A stretch of 64,000 bases of DNA from Leptolyngbya sp. NIES-2104 (GCF_001485215.1 NZ_BBWW01000001.1:2604001-2668000), one strand, 5' to 3'. Shown: positions 9,324-17,949, numbered from the stretch's first letter. Made by a program: numbers and translations. Notes: a model not told the origin generated them from the letters alone.

Positions 9324-9726
9324 AATCTCCCCTCTAACACTCCTGATTCAACAAGATTGATTTTCTAATCTTGAATTTTGCCTGATTTTTGATCGATATG
9401 TGGTGGATAGACTAATTCATTTTGCAGAAAATGATTAACGCTTCCACAAAATAGAGAAAAAATCTAAAATTCAACCCAGAAAACTTCCTACAACCCTGGA
9501 AATTTCGGTACAATCCTAATCTTGAAACGGTTTATTTATTAGAGCAAGACTAAATCTAAGGAGTTCGATCGTCCGCCGTCAAGTCGTTCAATTCACGAAC
9601 AATTTCCGTATGCAGATTTGTTGCCTGCGGGTAATCTTAAAGCGATGAAGTTCCACCTTGAATTGAATTGTGGGTCGATCGTATTTGGTGGTGAGGAGTA
9701 TTAGCGGGATACAAGGGATTGAATAA
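9324..9726. other. Intergenic stretch, AT-rich, no gene recognised
   Basis: About 400 bases between the tiny frame at 9252-9323 and the DUF218 gene. A possible -10 (TACAAT) occurs near 9511-9516 with only a weak -35. AAGGGA eight bases before 9727 is the ribosome-binding site of the next gene. I see no open frame of note and no recognisable RNA. Confidence 0.5.
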
Positions 9727-10938
9727 ATGGTTTTATTAGTAACTGATGTATTCGTTCTGTTGACTCAGGTGTTGCTCTGGGTCGTAGTAGGACTATTTGC
9801 TTGGTATGTTCTATTGCGACTGTTACCGAGACCGTTTCTCGGTGGATTAGTGTTGCTTCTACTACTCGGAGTCGCAGCGTTTACATTCTACAGAGGTGCA
9901 CCCGAACAGGGACTCGTCGGCGATATCTTCCGAATTATCGCCATTCCGTTTAGTCCACTCGGCGTTATTTTGATTCTGCTGCTGATTGCATTTTCGGAAC
10001 TGCTCAGAGGCGGCAAATTATCGAGAACGGGGTTAATCGTGCTGCGGGTTGCGATTCCAGCACTATTAATTTTAAGTATTCCAGCGGTGTCGTATTTCTT
10101 AGCGCAAAGAGCGGAGGCAGAAGCGATCGAGATTGCGCGTCCAGTCGGAGCAGAATCGCTGCCAGCGGGAGCGAGACGTGTGATTGTTACACTGGCACAA
10201 GACACAACGCGATTACAGCTCAGACCGAGGACGCAAGCCCCTCCAGCGGCTCCCGCTCCGACTCCTCCACAATTGATTCCACCGCCTTCACCGATTCCAG
10301 CGGGATCATTCACGCTGTTGGCGGATCAGCCTGTGCAATTAACTGAGAGTGGGGACATTTTGACGTACACTCAGCAGATCTATAACGAGGAACGGGCGCG
10401 GGGAACGGCTCCTTTGGTGATTGTGAGTGCAGGCGATCGACCTGAACGACTGCGACGGGCTGGAGAATCGGTGAATGAAGTTTCTGAAGCAGCGGATGCA
10501 AGACGGTTTCTGCAAGATCTGGGCATTCCACCGGGAGACATTATTGGGGATTCCAACAGTCCGACGATTCAACAGAGCGCGGTGAATGTGCGGCAGGAAT
10601 TACAGCGCCGGGGTATCAATTTTGGAAATCAATTAATTTTGATTGATTCAGCCATTCAGATGAATCGTGCAGCCTTGACCTTCAATCGGGAATTCAACAA
10701 CAACAATATCCCGCTGACGGTGATTGCCCGTCCGACGAATTTCTTCACGCTGCCACAGAGAGAGGCGTTACGGGGTCGGGCGCAAGGACGCGATGTGGTT
10801 GAGCGAAATCTTCAGCTTGCGGATTTGCTGCCTAGTATTGATGCGCTGTCACTCAGTTCTAAAGTGATTAATGAGTATCTCGCTTCGATCTATTACTTCT
10901 TGAGGGGTTGGATTCGACCCGTTCGGACAACGATTTAA
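9727..10938 (+). CDS. DUF218 (YdcF/ElyC-like) membrane protein
   Basis: A 403-residue protein with about four N-terminal hydrophobic segments (residues 5-25, 34-50, 68-90, 108-128), a Pro/Ala-rich linker (about 175-200), and a C-terminal DUF218 domain (about 200-370). The domain shows the expected PLVIVSAGDRPE, an AxxxxxFLQDLGIP segment, SxTIQQSAVN and the QLILIDSAIQMNRAALTF strand-helix. Family members such as ElyC and SanA act at the envelope in E. coli; the biochemical reaction is not established. A rho-independent terminator follows directly. Ribosome-binding site AAGGGA at eight bases. Confidence 0.8.
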   Translation: MVLLVTDVFVLLTQVLLWVVVGLFAWYVLLRLLPRPFLGGLVLLLLLGVAAFTFYRGAPEQGLVGDIFRIIAIPFSPLGVILILLLIAFSELLRGGKLSRTGLIVLRVAIPALLILSIPAVSYFLAQRAEAEAIEIARPVGAESLPAGARRVIVTLAQDTTRLQLRPRTQAPPAAPAPTPPQLIPPPSPIPAGSFTLLADQPVQLTESGDILTYTQQIYNEERARGTAPLVIVSAGDRPERLRRAGESVNEVSEAADARRFLQDLGIPPGDIIGDSNSPTIQQSAVNVRQELQRRGINFGNQLILIDSAIQMNRAALTFNREFNNNNIPLTVIARPTNFFTLPQREALRGRAQGRDVVERNLQLADLLPSIDALSLSSKVINEYLASIYYFLRGWIRPVRTTI

Positions 10939-10945
10939 TTGGTTT

Positions 10946-10984
10946 AAAAAAGGGATTCGTGATTAAACCGCGAATCCCTTTTCT
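10946..10984. terminator. Bidirectional rho-independent terminator
   Basis: AAAAAAGGGATTCG and CGAATCCCTTTT arms form a strong stem with a GTGATTAAAC-type loop, flanked by A-run on the left and T-run on the right. It can end the DUF218 gene on the plus strand and pdhB on the minus strand. Confidence 0.85.
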
Positions 10985-11021
10985 TAATGCCAGTTTGATG
11001 AGCCTTTATGCTTTCAGCAAA

Positions 11022-12005
11022 TTAGACCTTCAACGGCACCATTTTCCGAACGGCTTCCACAATTTGCGGCGGTTGCACGATCGTTAAAGCTTCCAAGGTT
11101 CCATTGTACGGAGTTGGAATATCTTGAGAGGACATCCGCAACACAGGCGCATCGAGTTCATCGAAAAAGCGATCGTTAATCGATGCCGTCAATTCCGCAC
11201 CAATTCCCCCTGATCGCATACATTCTTCGACGATGATCACGCGATGAGTTTTACAGATCGATTCACCGATCGTGTCGAAATCTAGCGGTTTGAGCGATAA
11301 CAGATCGATGACTTCGCAGTCATAGCCTTCTTTATCTAAAGTCTTCATTGCCTGCATCACATGATGACGCATTCTCGAATAAGTCAAGATCGTGACATCT
11401 TTTCCTTTACGAACCACTTCCGCTTTATCCAACGGCAGATAATATTCTTCGCTCGGTAAATCTTCTTTCAAGTTGTACAACAGGACGTGTTCAAAGAACA
11501 GGACGGGATTCTCATCGCGGATTGCAGATTTCAACAACCCTTTCGCGTTGTAGGGAGTTGAACAAGTCACAATTTTCAATCCCGGAACCGCTTGGAAATA
11601 CGCTTCTAATCGTTGAGAGTGTTCCGCACCAAGACGGCTTCCGACACCACCCGGACCGCGAATCACGATCGGGATTTTGAAATTTCCACCCGACGTATAG
11701 CGCAGCATTCCCGCATTGTTGGCGATTTGGTTGAACGCCAGCAGCAGAAATCCCATATTCATGCCTTCGATAATCGGGCGCAAACCAGTCATCGCAGCCC
11801 CGATCGCCATTCCGGTGAAGCTATTTTCCGCGATCGGCGTATCGAGCAATCGCAAATCACCGTACTTTTTATATAAATCCTTCGTGACTTTGTAGGAGCC
11901 GCCATAATGCCCGACATCTTCGCCCATCACCAAAACTGTCGGGTCTTTTGCCATTTCTTCGTCGATCGCTTCTCGAAGGGCATTAAAGAAGAGTGTCTCT
12001 GCCAT
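11022..12005 (-). CDS. pdhB: Pyruvate dehydrogenase E1 component subunit beta
   Basis: A 327-residue transketolase-like subunit that, with the alpha subunit, decarboxylates pyruvate using thiamine diphosphate and passes the acetyl group to E2. Visible: [75 protein letters not shown], and the C-terminal [15 protein letters not shown] and [12 protein letters not shown]. These are characteristic of E1-beta. The pdhA partner is not adjacent, which is common in cyanobacteria. Confidence 0.95.
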   Translation of the reverse strand: MAETLFFNALREAIDEEMAKDPTVLVMGEDVGHYGGSYKVTKDLYKKYGDLRLLDTPIAENSFTGMAIGAAMTGLRPIIEGMNMGFLLLAFNQIANNAGMLRYTSGGNFKIPIVIRGPGGVGSRLGAEHSQRLEAYFQAVPGLKIVTCSTPYNAKGLLKSAIRDENPVLFFEHVLLYNLKEDLPSEEYYLPLDKAEVVRKGKDVTILTYSRMRHHVMQAMKTLDKEGYDCEVIDLLSLKPLDFDTIGESICKTHRVIIVEECMRSGGIGAELTASINDRFFDELDAPVLRMSSQDIPTPYNGTLEALTIVQPPQIVEAVRKMVPLKV

Positions 12006-12099
12006 TGCGTTCCTACACTAGATTAAGTTGCTTGCAAGGTCTCATTGTGACATCTCCGACCCCAATTGCAAAGTCGATCATTAAGGCTTTGAATTCCCC

Positions 12100-12438
12100 T
12101 CAAACGAGAAACGTCTGACTAAGCTTTGCGTTCAATCGGTTTCGCTGTTCTGTACCTAACCTACCGAGTTTTCTAGCAACAAGCGATCGACTTAGAGTTG
12201 CAATTCGGGCGATGCGAATCTTGGATGCCACTCGCAACCCTGTTTCGGAAAACTCTAAATCTGTTGTTTCAATGAGAAAGTCGTCAGTCTGAAGCGTCTG
12301 CAAATTCTGGGAAGTAATAGCACAAACAACGGCATCTTCTCCATTTGGACTAATCCAAACCACTAGCGCAGGTCGAAGTTTTGTTTGACTGAGATCAGTA
12401 AAAGGAAAGTTAACGAGAACAATATCGCCTGGAATCAT
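12100..12438 (-). CDS. PemK/MazF-family toxin
   Basis: A 112-residue protein with the PemK/MazF endoribonuclease fold: MIPGDIVLVNFPFTDLSQTKLRPALVV at the start (family G-D-V/I...K-x-R-P-A-L-V-V signature), then a strand with VVCAITSQ and a C-terminal helix rich in Lys/Arg. Family members cleave mRNA at short sequence motifs. It overlaps the stop of the upstream 79-residue gene by 4 bases (ATGA), the usual translational coupling of a toxin-antitoxin operon. Activity is inferred from family only. Confidence 0.85.
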   Translation of the reverse strand: MIPGDIVLVNFPFTDLSQTKLRPALVVWISPNGEDAVVCAITSQNLQTLQTDDFLIETTDLEFSETGLRVASKIRIARIATLSRSLVARKLGRLGTEQRNRLNAKLSQTFLV

Positions 12439-12674
12439 TCGTCGATCGATACTCCGTCTTCTAGCGTGTAAAGATCTGGTTCATCGTGCCAGAAGTCGAA
12501 CGATCCCCCTTGTTCAGCCAATTTCATTAACTCCAAAGTTGAAGGCTCAGGAATTGAAGTCCACAGCTTTTCTTCTAATAGAGCTTGTTCAGCCGGAGAG
12601 AGCGATCGGATTGCTTGAATCAAAGATTCGATCAATGGAAGATTGACGTTTTGTTCTAGACTGCTTGAATTCAT
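12435..12674 (-). CDS. Probable antitoxin partner of the PemK/MazF toxin
   Basis: A 79-residue acidic protein beginning MNSSSLEQNVNLPLIESLIQAI, with LSPAEQALLEEKLW, a segment common in small cyanobacterial antitoxin-like proteins paired with PemK toxins. The start at 12674 is chosen because the extra seven codons upstream are unlike the family. No AbrB or RHH fold is evident. Identity as antitoxin rests on the four-base overlap with the toxin gene. Confidence 0.7.
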   Translation of the reverse strand: MNSSSLEQNVNLPLIESLIQAIRSLSPAEQALLEEKLWTSIPEPSTLELMKLAEQGGSFDFWHDEPDLYTLEDGVSIDE

Positions 12675-12793
12675 CGGGTGCAATCTCTGGTGCAAGTCAT
12701 CCGTATTTTACCGTTTTAGAACAAGCTGTGAAGATTCTCCTGATCTCCCGCCTTCCCATAAAATGAAAGATCTGTTGTGATGGGAAAAAAGCC

Positions 12794-14098
12794 GTGGCGT
12801 TTAAAGTCGGTTTACTAGGATTGGGAACAGTCGGGACGGGAACAGTTGAAATTCTCCGTGATCCGGTTCAGCGTCATCCATTACTGCAAGAAATTGTGAT
12901 TCACAAAGTCGGAGTGCGATCGATTGATCAACCCCGAATCGTTCCGCCTGAATTGTTAACGACTGATTTAGAGTCGATCGTCACCGATCCCGAAATCGAT
13001 ATCGTGGTCGAAGTCATGGGTGGTTTAGAACCTGCACGATCGCTCATGTTGAAAGCGATCGCACATAAAAAACATGTTGTCACTGCGAATAAAGCTGCGA
13101 TCGCAAAATTCGGAGATGAAATCTTTACTGCCGCATCTGAAGCGGGCGTTTACGTTCTACTCGAAGCTGCGGTCGGCGGCGGCATTCCTGTGATTGAGCC
13201 GCTCAAACAATCGCTTTGTGCAAATCGAATCAACATGGTGACTGGGATTGTGAACGGCACGACAAACTATATTCTGACCAGAATGCAGCTTGAAGGTGGC
13301 GATTTTAGCGAAATTCTCACCGATGCTCAAAAACTTGGATATGCCGAAGCTGATCCAACAGCGGATGTCGATGGATTCGATGCGGCGGATAAAATCGCGA
13401 TTCTGGCATCGTTGGCATTTGGCGGACGGATTAAATTACCTGAAGTCTATTGCGAAGGGATTCGGAACGTGAGCGCGATCGAGATTGCGTACGCTGAAAA
13501 ACTCGGATTTGTGATCAAACTCTTAGCGATCGCTAAACGCAAATCGAGCGATGAACTAGAAGTTAGAGTTCATCCGACTTTAGTTCCGAAGGCGCATCCG
13601 TTAGCCAGTGTGAACGATGTGTACAACGCGATTTTGATCGAAGGCGATCCGATCGGACAAGTGATGTTCTTTGGACGAGGAGCGGGATCAGGTCCGACCG
13701 CGAGCGCAGTTGTTACAGATGTTTTGAAGATTGCAGCGCTCCTAAAGGTCGCTCATGCTTCTCAATCAAACGAGTCACCTGTACTTGATCCGTTATTGGC
13801 TTGTTCGCATCAGCACTACTGCGCGATCGCGCCGATGGCAGACCTTTCGACTCGCTTCTATGCTCGATTTTTAACGCTCGACTATGCTGGCGTAATTGGC
13901 AAGATCGGAACCTGTTTTGGCGATCACGAAGTCAGTCTCGAATCCGTGGTACAAGCAGGCTTCCGAGATGGAGCAGCAGAAATCGTAGTGGTCACACACG
14001 AAGTTCAAGAAGGCAATTTCCGTAAGGCACTGAGCGAAATTGAGAGCATGGAAGCGATCGAGAAAGTCGCCAGTGTTTTACGAGTTTTATCGCCTTAG
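12794..14098 (+). CDS. hom: Homoserine dehydrogenase
   Basis: A 434-residue enzyme reducing aspartate semialdehyde to homoserine with NAD(P)H, the branch point to threonine and methionine. Visible: GLLGLGTVGTGTVEIL (nucleotide site, residues 6-21), VTANKAAIAKFG, the substrate-site GGGIPVIEPLKQSL and GIVNGTTNYILTRM, the family motif GYAEADPTADVDGFDAADK, and a C-terminal ACT domain (about 350-430). Translation starts at a GTG (12794). A MITE begins six bases beyond the stop. Confidence 0.96.
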   Translation: MAFKVGLLGLGTVGTGTVEILRDPVQRHPLLQEIVIHKVGVRSIDQPRIVPPELLTTDLESIVTDPEIDIVVEVMGGLEPARSLMLKAIAHKKHVVTANKAAIAKFGDEIFTAASEAGVYVLLEAAVGGGIPVIEPLKQSLCANRINMVTGIVNGTTNYILTRMQLEGGDFSEILTDAQKLGYAEADPTADVDGFDAADKIAILASLAFGGRIKLPEVYCEGIRNVSAIEIAYAEKLGFVIKLLAIAKRKSSDELEVRVHPTLVPKAHPLASVNDVYNAILIEGDPIGQVMFFGRGAGSGPTASAVVTDVLKIAALLKVAHASQSNESPVLDPLLACSHQHYCAIAPMADLSTRFYARFLTLDYAGVIGKIGTCFGDHEVSLESVVQAGFRDGAAEIVVVTHEVQEGNFRKALSEIESMEAIEKVASVLRVLSP

Positions 14099-14104
14099 CG
14101 TTTA

Positions 14105-14313
14105 GAGGGTGTTTGAAAAGTATAAAAAGTCTCTTCGCTCTCGTTTGACTCCCGCCCTGAAATGAATTTCGGGCTAATGAGCGAAAGTCTACTGAAGTAG
14201 ACTAAGAATGAGCTTTAAGCTCTTAGTCCATTTCTAATGGACTTGCATCGATTAGCCCGAAATTAATTTCAGGGCGGGCTGTTGCGACGGCGAAGACTGC
14301 TCAAATATTCCTC
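14105..14313. mobile_element. MITE-like hairpin element, copy 1
   Basis: A 209-bp element with no coding frame. Its left end reads GAGGGTGTTTGAAAAG, identical over 16 bases to the right terminal repeat of the IS5-family element at 23723-24637; its right end is a weaker inverted copy (CTCAAATATTCCTC). Inside are nested inverted repeats: an outer pair GCCCTGAAATGAATTTCGGG / CCCGAAATTAATTTCAGGGC, and two inner hairpins (AGTCTACTGAAGTAGACT and AGTCCATTTCTAATGGACT). Flanks are TTA and TTG, compatible with a mutated 3-base target duplication. It begins six bases after hom. Confidence 0.85.
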
Positions 14314-14384
14314 TTGAGAAATCTAGCTAGACGATGAATCTAAAAGTATTTCATGCTTAAAGATTCATCGAATTGATATTTTAA

Positions 14385-14570
14385 TTACCGAACCTTTCTT
14401 CTTCGCTGTTTTCGTTTTGCTAGAGCTTTACGTTTTCGCTTCTCGATCGGGGTTTCAAAGTAGCGATGCTTTCTCATATCGGGAAAAATCTCTGCTTTAG
14501 AAACCTCTCGCTTAAATCGGCGTAAAGTCGATTCGATTCCTTCATTCTCACCTGGAATAACCTGAGCCAT
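14385..14570 (-). CDS. rpsU: 30S ribosomal protein S21
   Basis: A 61-residue basic protein matching S21: [23 protein letters not shown], then [25 protein letters not shown] and a run of Lys/Arg. S21 sits near the anti-Shine-Dalgarno region of 16S rRNA and helps initiation. A strong ribosome-binding site GGGAGGTG precedes the ATG at 14570. In many cyanobacteria rpsU follows an rbp gene; here an apparent rbp remnant lies directly upstream on the same strand, and an intact rbp gene is divergent. Confidence 0.97.
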   Translation of the reverse strand: MAQVIPGENEGIESTLRRFKREVSKAEIFPDMRKHRYFETPIEKRKRKALAKRKQRRRKVR

Positions 14571-14662
14571 TGGATCACCTCCCGAAAATAGACTTGATTC
14601 CCCTTGAGGTTACGCCCCAGGTTTTCTGCTCGATCGAGGACTGAACCAACATAAACTGACAC
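14571..14662 (-). pseudogene. Remnant of an rbp gene start upstream of rpsU
   Basis: A GTG at 14662 with GGAG seven bases upstream opens a frame beginning M-S-V-Y-V-G, the exact N-terminus typical of cyanobacterial RRM proteins (the intact neighbour starts M-S-I-Y-V-G). After six codons the similarity stops and the frame runs 62 codons, overlapping rpsU out of frame to 14474. I read this as the surviving 5' end of an rbp gene whose body was deleted, leaving its translation start in the rpsU leader. The match is only six residues plus the ribosome-binding site, so it is suggestive, not proven. Confidence 0.4.
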
Positions 14663-14879
14663 AGAGATTCTCCAGAATCATCAATGAAGCGAGTTATGTT
14701 CGGAGAAACGCTGGATAATAGCGATTTACACGCTCAACGATAAATCATTGTTTAAAAACAGTATCACGGTAGCGGCAATCCGAGCAGAAATTCAATTTAC
14801 ACAATTGCACTCACCGCTCAAGAGTGTGTTAGTCTGTTTAGAGAAGAGACTTTCTTCGGCAGTGTAATTTCCTCCACAG

Positions 14880-14927
14880 ATATTGCTCCGAATTTAATCT
14901 CTCTACGCTACTAAATTGGAGCAATAT
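14880..14927 (+). promoter_or_regulatory. Hairpin occluding the rbp ribosome-binding site
   Basis: Left arm 14880-14896 (ATATTGCTCC, one bulged G, AATTTA) is complementary over 16 pairs to right arm 14912-14927 (TAAATT then GGAGCAATAT), with a 15-base loop. The right arm contains the GGAG (14918-14921) that serves the ATG at 14931. In RNA this would sequester the Shine-Dalgarno sequence. Cyanobacterial rbp genes are commonly cold-induced (family knowledge), so a temperature-responsive switch is plausible; it could instead be a DNA operator. Confidence 0.65.
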
Positions 14928-14930
14928 TCC

Positions 14931-15242
14931 ATGTCAATCTATGTCGGTAACCTCTCCTATGAGGTTGTGCAGGATAACCTGGCTGAGATCTTCGCCGAAT
15001 TTGGAACCGTTAAGCGTGTCCAACTTCCGACGGATCGAGAAACAGGTCGCCTGCGGGGATTCGGATTTGTTGAAATGTCCAGCGATGCGGAAGAAGATGC
15101 CGCGATCGAGGCGCTGAACGGCGCTGAATGGATGGGACGCGATTTGACCGTGAACAAGGCGAAACCTCGTGAGGAGCGTGGACCTTCTCGCGGTGGATTC
15201 GATCGCAAAGGCGGTGGCGGTGGTTCTTCCCGTCGTTATTAA
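14931..15242 (+). CDS. rbp: RRM-type RNA-binding protein
   Basis: A 103-residue protein with one RNA-recognition motif: RNP2 as SIYVGNLSY (residues 2-10), RNP1 as RGFGFVEM (about 41-48), then a short Gly/Arg/Ser-rich tail (GGFDRKGGGGGSSRRY). This is the classic cyanobacterial Rbp layout; such proteins bind single-stranded RNA and are usually involved in cold acclimation or mRNA localisation. The start at 14931 has GGAG nine bases upstream, lying inside a long hairpin. A rho-independent terminator follows. It is divergent from rpsU. Confidence 0.95.
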   Translation: MSIYVGNLSYEVVQDNLAEIFAEFGTVKRVQLPTDRETGRLRGFGFVEMSSDAEEDAAIEALNGAEWMGRDLTVNKAKPREERGPSRGGFDRKGGGGGSSRRY

Positions 15243-15265
15243 ACTGATCATTACTTGATAGAGTT

Positions 15266-15293
15266 AGGCAGGCTGCAAAGTCTGCCTTTTTTA
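15266..15293 (+). terminator. Rho-independent terminator of rbp
   Basis: AGGCAG and CTGCCT arms with a ten-base loop, followed by six T residues, about 24 bases after the rbp stop. Confidence 0.8.
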
Positions 15294-15564
15294 TTAAGTT
15301 GTTAAAGTTTTGTCGCTGAGGCTTCTAGAGGCGCAATACAGATGGCTCGCAAAACCCAATGCTCTTGTAGACCCACGCTCTGGTCAAATCGAAAAATGAC
15401 GGAACTCCAAAGGGATTTTCTGAGAATTCTTAGTAACGACTGACCTCAGAGATCGTCCTTGCCCTAAAGTCTTGTTAAACGCCCCACACCCCTGCTTATT
15501 TCTAATCTTTCAGAACGAAGCAAAAGTTCGAGGTCGCCCACAAGATGGGAAGTTGAACTAAACG
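15294..15564. other. Intergenic stretch without recognised gene
   Basis: About 270 bases between the rbp terminator and nblA (minus strand). No credible frame. A near-palindrome CTGAGAATTCTTAG lies near 15419-15432. Some pairing potential exists on the minus strand, but I could not match it to 6S, tmRNA, SRP or RNase P RNA. Confidence 0.4.
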
Positions 15565-15759
15565 TTAGACCATTGGACCCGATTCCAAGCCCCATTGGTG
15601 CTTGAGGAAGTGACGGTACATCGCTTCGCGCATTAGCATTTGTTCGTAGAGCTTCACAAGAAATTCTTGCGCTTGCTCACGGCTCATTTGTTGAACCTGA
15701 GTTTCAAACGAGCGGATGCTGAATTGTTGTTCCAATGTAAGTTCGACAGGCTGACTCAT
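15565..15759 (-). CDS. nblA: Phycobilisome degradation protein NblA
   Basis: A 64-residue protein starting MSQPVELTLEQQFSIRSFE, followed by QVQQMSREQAQEFLVKLYEQMLMRE and KHQWGL, which is the conserved NblA sequence. NblA is a small helical adaptor that binds phycobiliproteins and directs them to Clp proteolysis under nitrogen, sulfur or light stress. The frame is open 21 codons further upstream, but 15759 gives the family N-terminus. This gene alone makes the organism a phycobilisome-bearing cyanobacterium. No convincing NtcA site (GTA-N8-TAC) was found upstream. Confidence 0.95.
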   Translation of the reverse strand: MSQPVELTLEQQFSIRSFETQVQQMSREQAQEFLVKLYEQMLMREAMYRHFLKHQWGLESGPMV

Positions 15760-15984
15760 ACAAATTACACTCCAAGTGAAAGAGAGTAGACCAATTACAG
15801 GATTCCATGACTTTATTGTCAAGGGGGTTTATCCTGAACGAAACCAAGTTGATTTCTTGAGGATTCCCTGCAACAAGCTGAAATCTCGTATCTGATATTA
15901 AAAAAGATAACAACTATTTGACAAAGTAACCATCCGCCACTGGGGTAGTAATCGTAGGGTTAACCGTACATCTGGAGAAAGAAG

Positions 15985-16182
15985 ATGCTGATCGTATGGC
16001 TCATACTGGCGTGGATAGGCGGAATTGCTGCCATTCTAGGGAGTTTGATGATCATCGCCTCTTTGTTACTTTGGACAGTTCCGGGCGATCGTAAAGGGCG
16101 ATTTAAGGTCTTAGGGTTTTCGATCGTGTGTGCGATCGCTGGATTTCTCCTACTGCGCCTAGTTCCCTTTCCACTTCAGTAA
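15985..16182 (+). CDS. Small two-span membrane protein
   Basis: A 65-residue protein with two hydrophobic helices (about residues 3-32 and 43-62) separated by a basic loop PGDRKGRFK. The ATG has GGAGAAAGA immediately upstream, a strong ribosome-binding site. Family not recognised. Its 3' end overlaps by 24 bases the end of the convergent DNA methyltransferase gene. Confidence 0.7.
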   Translation: MLIVWLILAWIGGIAAILGSLMIIASLLLWTVPGDRKGRFKVLGFSIVCAIAGFLLLRLVPFPLQ

Positions 16183-17460
16183 CACGACTTCTTCGCGCAA
16201 TTGCTCTTTGGTTGCGGTTGCTAATCGGGTTCGGAATAGCTCGATATCCGTGACTTCATAACCGAGCGATTTCGCCAAATCTGCGATCAATTCCCCTGTC
16301 CGAATCATCACCCGCAGATAAGAAGCCTGATCGCCAACGACATAAGCTAATTTGGCATTGGGTCTTAAAGCTTGGCGCAAATCGGCTAAATGTTTCGCCA
16401 TCCCACCGAAATAGAGTCTTGTCGCTCGTGCATATTGCCGCTCGAATCCACTCGTTTTGTTCAATTCAATTCGCTTCGCTTCGATTTCGTTCGCAATACG
16501 CTGAATTTCTGAATGATTCGCTACCCATTGATCGTCATTGTCCGATCGATAAACGCAGCGGGAATTCGATCGCATTAATCCCTGCTTCAAGACTCGTAAA
16601 TCCGCCTTCGTGTGCAAAAATCCCAGCAGCACCGATTCTAATCGAGTGGTACGGGTGTAATCTTTCTCGTTCGGATACGGCGGCGACGTGATCACAGCAT
16701 CGATCGAATTTGGCTCTAAGACTTGCAACAAATTTCGAGAATCTGCATGATGAATTATTGCAGGTGTGTCTTTTAGCGATCTCAAGTATTCCAAATCGGT
16801 TGCAATTTGTCGAATCTCATCTAACCACAGTTCAATCACTGGAGCATCTTGTTTAGATTTTCCGATGCTCACTTCTGGTGCAAATTTGAGATTGCTGATT
16901 GAATATACTAGAATTTTTGCGAGTGCGAGTCTTTCATGTCGATCGCAGTGTTCATCCTGGTGTTGCTCTAATTGTTCCAGAAGAATTAGTGCTTTATGTA
17001 GCGGTAATTCACTAATCGAATTCTTCAGCAGTAATTGCGATCGTTCTTCAGAAAGCGATCGTAGGGGTTGATCAAGATTTGCGTAGGCGAGTTCTGCGAT
17101 TTGACTAGCGTGATTGAGTAAGCGATCGCTATCGATCGACCAGTCTAACTTCGTCGTTCCCGCAAACCAAGCCATCTGATTCGCTTCGACTCCTACACTT
17201 GGAACGCCTTGCTTTTTGCACTCTACAACGGTCGTTCCAGTGCCACAAAACGGATCGAGAACTCGCTGATCAGAACCCATTCCAAAATCGGTTAAATACT
17301 TCTGAACCAGATGCGGCGGAAACGACAGCACGAATCTGTACCAATCGTGGCAAGCGCGATCTTGATTGCGAATGTGATTAAGGTCAGAACTGCGACGATG
17401 GCGACGAGTCCGAACAGGTTCGCTCGGCAGATTGAGAAGAGTCGGCTGATAGTATTCCAA
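16159..17460 (-). CDS. Site-specific DNA methyltransferase (amino-methyltransferase), solitary
   Basis: A 433-residue enzyme of the N6-adenine/N4-cytosine class. The AdoMet-binding motif DPFCGTGTTVVE occurs near residue 65-77 and the catalytic TSPPY near residue 255-260, so the order is motif I then motif IV. About 170 residues between them are Leu/Glu-rich and helical and may include the target-recognition region. No restriction endonuclease gene is next to it, so it may be an orphan regulatory or protective methylase. The 3' end overlaps the small membrane-protein gene by 24 bases. Recognition site cannot be read from sequence. Confidence 0.85.
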   Translation of the reverse strand: MEYYQPTLLNLPSEPVRTRRHRRSSDLNHIRNQDRACHDWYRFVLSFPPHLVQKYLTDFGMGSDQRVLDPFCGTGTTVVECKKQGVPSVGVEANQMAWFAGTTKLDWSIDSDRLLNHASQIAELAYANLDQPLRSLSEERSQLLLKNSISELPLHKALILLEQLEQHQDEHCDRHERLALAKILVYSISNLKFAPEVSIGKSKQDAPVIELWLDEIRQIATDLEYLRSLKDTPAIIHHADSRNLLQVLEPNSIDAVITSPPYPNEKDYTRTTRLESVLLGFLHTKADLRVLKQGLMRSNSRCVYRSDNDDQWVANHSEIQRIANEIEAKRIELNKTSGFERQYARATRLYFGGMAKHLADLRQALRPNAKLAYVVGDQASYLRVMIRTGELIADLAKSLGYEVTDIELFRTRLATATKEQLREEVVLLKWKGN

Positions 17461-17517
17461 CGGTTTCAGAAAGCGAATTTTGCACTGAATTTTATCTTAT
17501 TTTGGATTTTTAAACTG

Positions 17518-17949
17518 TCAGCTCTCCGTCAATGCCTGAGATTTCTGCTTCATCTTTGCCAAAATATTATAGAAACCATTGGCGCGAGAAGGAGTCAGAC
17601 TTACATCTAATCCGGTCGCTGTAATGAATTCCGGCGACAACTCCACAACTTCTTGGGGAGTCAAACCGCTCAGCCCTTCGACAAGGAGCGCGACCAATCC
17701 TTTCACCAACTGCGAATCGGAATCGCCATCAAACAGGACTTTCCCATCTTCCAAATTTGCGACGACAAAAACCTGAGACGCGCAGCCAGGAACTTTGTTT
17801 TCAGGAGTTTTTTCAGAGTCAGGAAAAGATTTAAGCCGTTGAGCCAGTGTGATCAAAAGCTCATATTTCCGCTTAGGCTCAGTCGATTGTGCGAGTCGTT
17901 GCACAATGCGATCGAGTGCGGGAGGGAGTTGCGTGGAGGACAAAGACAT
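17518..17949 (-). CDS. sufE: Fe-S cluster assembly sulfur-transfer protein SufE
   Basis: A 143-residue SufE. It takes persulfide sulfur from the cysteine desulfurase SufS and passes it to the SufBCD scaffold. The acceptor cysteine is in the conserved NKVPGCASQVFV near residue 55. Also typical are RYELLI-like KRKYELLITLAQRL and the C-terminal LTPSRANGFYNILAKMK. The gene stands apart from any suf operon in this window. Length matches the family. Confidence 0.93.
   Translation of the reverse strand: MSLSSTQLPPALDRIVQRLAQSTEPKRKYELLITLAQRLKSFPDSEKTPENKVPGCASQVFVVANLEDGKVLFDGDSDSQLVKGLVALLVEGLSGLTPQEVVELSPEFITATGLDVSLTPSRANGFYNILAKMKQKSQALTES

Noticed and set aside
15760..15984. NtcA site for nblA
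   Set aside because: GTAGACCAATTAC near 15785-15800 has a spacer of 7, not 8, and a further GTA-N8-TAA is only a partial match; not convincing.
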